Source: an uncultured Eubacteriales bacterium (lineage in GTDB: Bacteria; Bacillota; Clostridia; Lachnospirales; Lachnospiraceae). Taken from it: a stretch of 64,000 bases of DNA. Shown piece by piece: positions 62,166-64,000 of the stretch. Made by a program: the position numbers and the translations under genes. The stretch is from the NCBI GenBank assembly GCA_949294665.1, contig CASFID010000025.1, positions 62,001-126,000 of the forward strand, written 5' to 3'. How positions within the stretch are numbered: the stretch's first letter is position 1; the number at the start of each line of letters is the position of its first letter. The notes below the pieces were generated by a model that saw only the letters and a list, made by a program, of their open reading frames with translations, had not been told where the DNA came from and did no database searches.

Positions 62166-62295
62166 TTGGCAACATTTTGGCAACAGAAAATCAGTAAAGC
62201 AAAATAACTGATGTAATTGAAGCAAATACCGGCATGAATTCGCACAAAACTTAAACAAATATAGTTAATAACATCAAAGGACACGCCGAGTTCGA
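62166..62295. other. Right end of the element: arm sites, operator copy and attachment site
   Basis: TTGGCAACA occurs at 62166-62174 and 62177-62185, spaced 11 bases as at the left end. ACTTAAACAAATATAGTTAA (62249-62268) closely matches the repressor operator at 53391-53414. GAGTTCGA at 62288-62295 repeats the guaA core, in a frame that again reads Glu-Phe-Glu-stop. Confidence 0.65.
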
Positions 62296-62370
62296 ATAGT
62301 GCCCGCTACTTCACGCAAATACTGACCATTCTCCAAGATAAAATGGGCATTTCAAATATAATTTATATGG

Positions 62371-62413
62371 GTCTTAGAATTTTGGCAATACGCCTGAATT
62401 CTAAGACTTTTTT
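62371..62413 (+). terminator. Terminator displaced from guaA by the element
   Basis: A perfect 11-bp stem (62371-62381 with 62397-62407) is followed by TTTTTT. It lies about 75 bases beyond the right attachment site with no gene before it, so it is probably the original guaA terminator. Confidence 0.75.
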
Positions 62414-62539
62414 CTTTCCTCAAACCATACTCTTATTCTCCTATTTACTATCTTAATAAGTTTTATTATGATGAGTATAGCAGGAGGGGGAAGCAGCAGG
62501 GCAGTTAATACGGAAATTCATCTCAGGGAGGATAAGTGC

Positions 62540-63010
62540 ATGAAGTTATTATTCAAACAAAGATTTTTTTCATGGCTGGACAGCTATGATATTTATGACG
62601 AATATGAAAATACGGTTTATGAGGTAAAAGGTCAGCTGGCATGGGGACATTGCCTCAAGATATTCGATTCCCTTGGACGTGAACTGGGAATGGTGAAGGA
62701 ATGTGTGCTTACATTTCTTCCGAAGTTTGAGGTGTATGAAGGCAGTCAGATGATCGGATCTATCAGCAAGGAGCTTACTTTTCTGAAGCCACGTTATAAT
62801 ATCGATTTTAACGGATGGCATATCGAAGGGGATTGGACAGAGTGGAATTATTCTATTATGGATGGCGCAGGGAGAACCGTTGCAGTCGTATCGAAAGAGC
62901 TATTCCATATGACAGATACTTATGTTTTGAATATTGCGAATCCGAAAGACGCGCTGCATGTGTTGATGTTTACGCTGGCGGTCGACGCGGAAAAATGCTC
63001 CAGGCAGTAA
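62540..63010 (+). CDS. LURP-one-related family protein
   Basis: A 156-residue protein of the LURP-one/Tubby-like fold: MKLLFKQRFFSWLDSYDIYDE, trimmed core FFSWLDSYDIYDE, then GQLAWGHCLKIFDSLGRELG and a repeating strand pattern to the end. Bacterial members are often called YxjI-like; the function is not established, and phospholipid binding is suggested by the fold. I start it at 62540 after GGGAGGAT. Confidence 0.8.
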   Translation: MKLLFKQRFFSWLDSYDIYDEYENTVYEVKGQLAWGHCLKIFDSLGRELGMVKECVLTFLPKFEVYEGSQMIGSISKELTFLKPRYNIDFNGWHIEGDWTEWNYSIMDGAGRTVAVVSKELFHMTDTYVLNIANPKDALHVLMFTLAVDAEKCSRQ

Positions 63011-63057
63011 GAAAGAAGAGAATATGACTGCCGGATCTGGCGAAAAGGAGAATTGGA

Positions 63058-63612
63058 ATGATCGAAGTAGAAGTAAAGCTGCCGGTTGCAGATCTTAATT
63101 TAATCAAGGGAAAGCTTCTGCAGGCAGGATTTAAAGAAACTTCATTTATTGAAGAACGCGATACATATTTTGACAATCAGCGGGGAGATATAAGAGCGAA
63201 TGGCGAGGCCCTGCGGGTGCGTGAAACAAAAGATCATCTGACGGGAAAGAGCTGGGCGCAGATTAATTTCAAAGGGAAGAAGCTGGATGCCCGGACGATG
63301 ACCCGGGAGGAACTGGAAACCGGTGTGGAGAACGGGGCGGTCTGCAGAAAGATTCTGCAGGCGATCGGGTATATGCCGGCAGAACCAGAAGTGATCAAGG
63401 ACAGGACGATGCTTCAGAAAGAGTCCGTAACCGCCTGTCTGGACAAGGTACACGGCCTGGGAGGATTTCTGGAACTGGAGATCCTGGCTGACAGCGAAGA
63501 AAAGAAAGATGCCGCGCTTGGAAAGATAGAAGACATTCTGAACAGTCTCGGATATCAGATTTCAAATACTGTGAGAATGTCTTATCTGTCCATGCTGCAA
63601 GACAGAAAATAG
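63058..63612 (+). CDS. CYTH-domain protein (class IV adenylate cyclase-like)
   Basis: A 184-residue beta-barrel enzyme with the N-terminal EVEVK signature (residues 3-7). Internal charged strands are RVRETKD, QINFKGKK and FLELEILAD, as in CyaB and triphosphate tunnel enzymes. It may make cAMP or hydrolyse tripolyphosphate or thiamine triphosphate; sequence alone does not decide. A GGAG site lies just upstream, and the gene starts 47 bases after the LURP-one gene. Confidence 0.85.
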   Translation: MIEVEVKLPVADLNLIKGKLLQAGFKETSFIEERDTYFDNQRGDIRANGEALRVRETKDHLTGKSWAQINFKGKKLDARTMTREELETGVENGAVCRKILQAIGYMPAEPEVIKDRTMLQKESVTACLDKVHGLGGFLELEILADSEEKKDAALGKIEDILNSLGYQISNTVRMSYLSMLQDRK

Positions 63613-63671
63613 GCGAGGCTTACGATCATTAAGATTGATAAACTAAAAGAAAGACAGGAGGAAAATATAAA

Positions 63672-64000
63672 ATGCAGGAAATGATGAAAGAGAAGGAAGA
63701 GAGACATAAGATGAAAGTATACGGATCTAAGATTTGTGTGGACTGCAGAAATTATCTGGCGATCCAGAAGGCGAGGGGATTTGACTGTGATTTCATCGAG
63801 ATCACAGAGGACACCGGCAAACTCAAGGAATTTCTGCGTTTAAGAGATACAGATCCTGTTTTTGATCCGGTAAAAGAGCATAGCGGGATTGGAATCCCTT
63901 GTTTTGTAAATGAAGATGGGCGCAGGACGTTTGATATCAATGAGGCATTATCCTGGATCGGACAGGAGCCGGTGAAGGACAGCGAAATGAAACTGCTGGA
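63672..64000 (+). CDS. Glutaredoxin-related protein, 3' truncated by the window
   Basis: At least 109 residues are visible and the frame is open to the window end. After an N-terminal charged stretch, MKVYGSKICVDCRNYL (about residue 14) shows a thioredoxin-fold start with a CVDC redox pair. GIGIPCFVNEDG carries the cis-proline region. GGAGGAAAA precedes the ATG at 63672; the ATG at 63711 is an alternative start. It is likely a thiol-disulfide oxidoreductase of unknown partner. Confidence 0.7.
   Translation, partial: MQEMMKEKEERHKMKVYGSKICVDCRNYLAIQKARGFDCDFIEITEDTGKLKEFLRLRDTDPVFDPVKEHSGIGIPCFVNEDGRRTFDINEALSWIGQEPVKDSEMKLL

Larger units (their letters stand above)
52440..62295. mobile_element. 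Integrative mobilizable element at the 3' end of guaA (~9.9 kb)
   Basis: The unit is bounded by GAGTTCGA at the guaA 3' end and at 62288-62295, where the sequence again reads like a guaA C-terminus (Glu-Phe-Glu-stop). Inside lie an XRE repressor, an excisionase-like protein, a tyrosine integrase, a MobC-like protein, a RepA-like ATPase, an iteron-like repeat, an oriT-like region, a MobV relaxase, a small XRE protein and AT-rich cargo. No conjugation machinery (VirB4, coupling protein) is seen, so it is mobilizable rather than self-transmissible. Paired TTGGCAACA sites near each end fit integrase arm sites. The guaA 3' end is a known site for such elements. Confidence 0.85.

Overview
The window looks like a chromosome segment of a spore-forming Lachnospiraceae-type gut bacterium (Clostridia, Firmicutes). 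The reasons are roughly balanced base composition, strong GGAGG-type ribosome binding sites, many TTG and GTG starts, a spoIIID gene, T-box control of an aminoacyl-tRNA synthetase, a TPR/AAA protein of a kind I associate with this family, and a (non-LPXTG) wall-sorting-like tail on a large surface protein. No rRNA, tRNA or CRISPR array was seen.

Layout. 1-8.6 kb: the 3' part of a large surface glycan-binding protein, an M18 aminopeptidase, an OmpR/HisKA two-component system with a PepSY lipoprotein behind a likely response-regulator operator, and an XRE-type regulator. 8.7-15.1 kb: an asparagine synthetase that lacks the N-terminal glutaminase cysteine, a Met-type T-box leader with metG, a glycerate kinase and an HD-domain protein. 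15-21.4 kb: a MATE exporter and a complete trehalose module (treC, treB, treR) with sigma-70 promoters and palindromic operators. 21.4-25.6 kb: a GT2 glycosyltransferase next to a YfhO-GtrA fusion, which together could form a three-component extracytoplasmic glycosylation system. 25.6-26.8 kb: a decayed locus. 26.9-34.6 kb: a TPR/acidic-repeat/AAA protein, glgB and a membrane pyrophosphatase. 34.8-45.4 kb: one long urea operon, urtABCDE then ureAB (fused), ureC, E, F, G, D and a cytidylate-kinase-like gene, behind a leader with two tandem terminator-like hairpins. 45.5-47.4 kb: a small membrane protein and spoIIID, whose 3' end is duplicated on the far side of a ~1.1 kb insertion carrying a broken AlbA_2/Schlafen-type gene. 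47.6-52.4 kb: an ion transporter family member, a pseudo-receiver AraC regulator, an HPr-like protein without the active histidine, and guaA.

52.4-62.3 kb is a ~9.9 kb integrative mobilizable element inserted at the 3' end of guaA. It has a tyrosine integrase, an excisionase-like protein, an XRE repressor with operators, a MobC-like protein, a RepA-like ATPase with an iteron-like inverted repeat, a MobV-type relaxase with an oriT-like region, and AT-rich cargo. The cargo ends in a receiver protein without an output domain, overlapping a soluble cysteine-rich histidine kinase. Beyond the element lie the displaced terminator, a LURP-one-like protein, a CYTH-domain protein and a partial glutaredoxin-like gene.

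A dispersed repeat of 22-bp units ending in a 35-bp palindrome occurs three times (about 11.0, 13.0 and 21.5 kb). It supplies the stop codons of three genes. The strongest candidates for undescribed biology are this repeat, the receiver/kinase cargo pair, the YfhO-GtrA fusion, the truncated asparagine synthetase and the spoIIID rearrangement.
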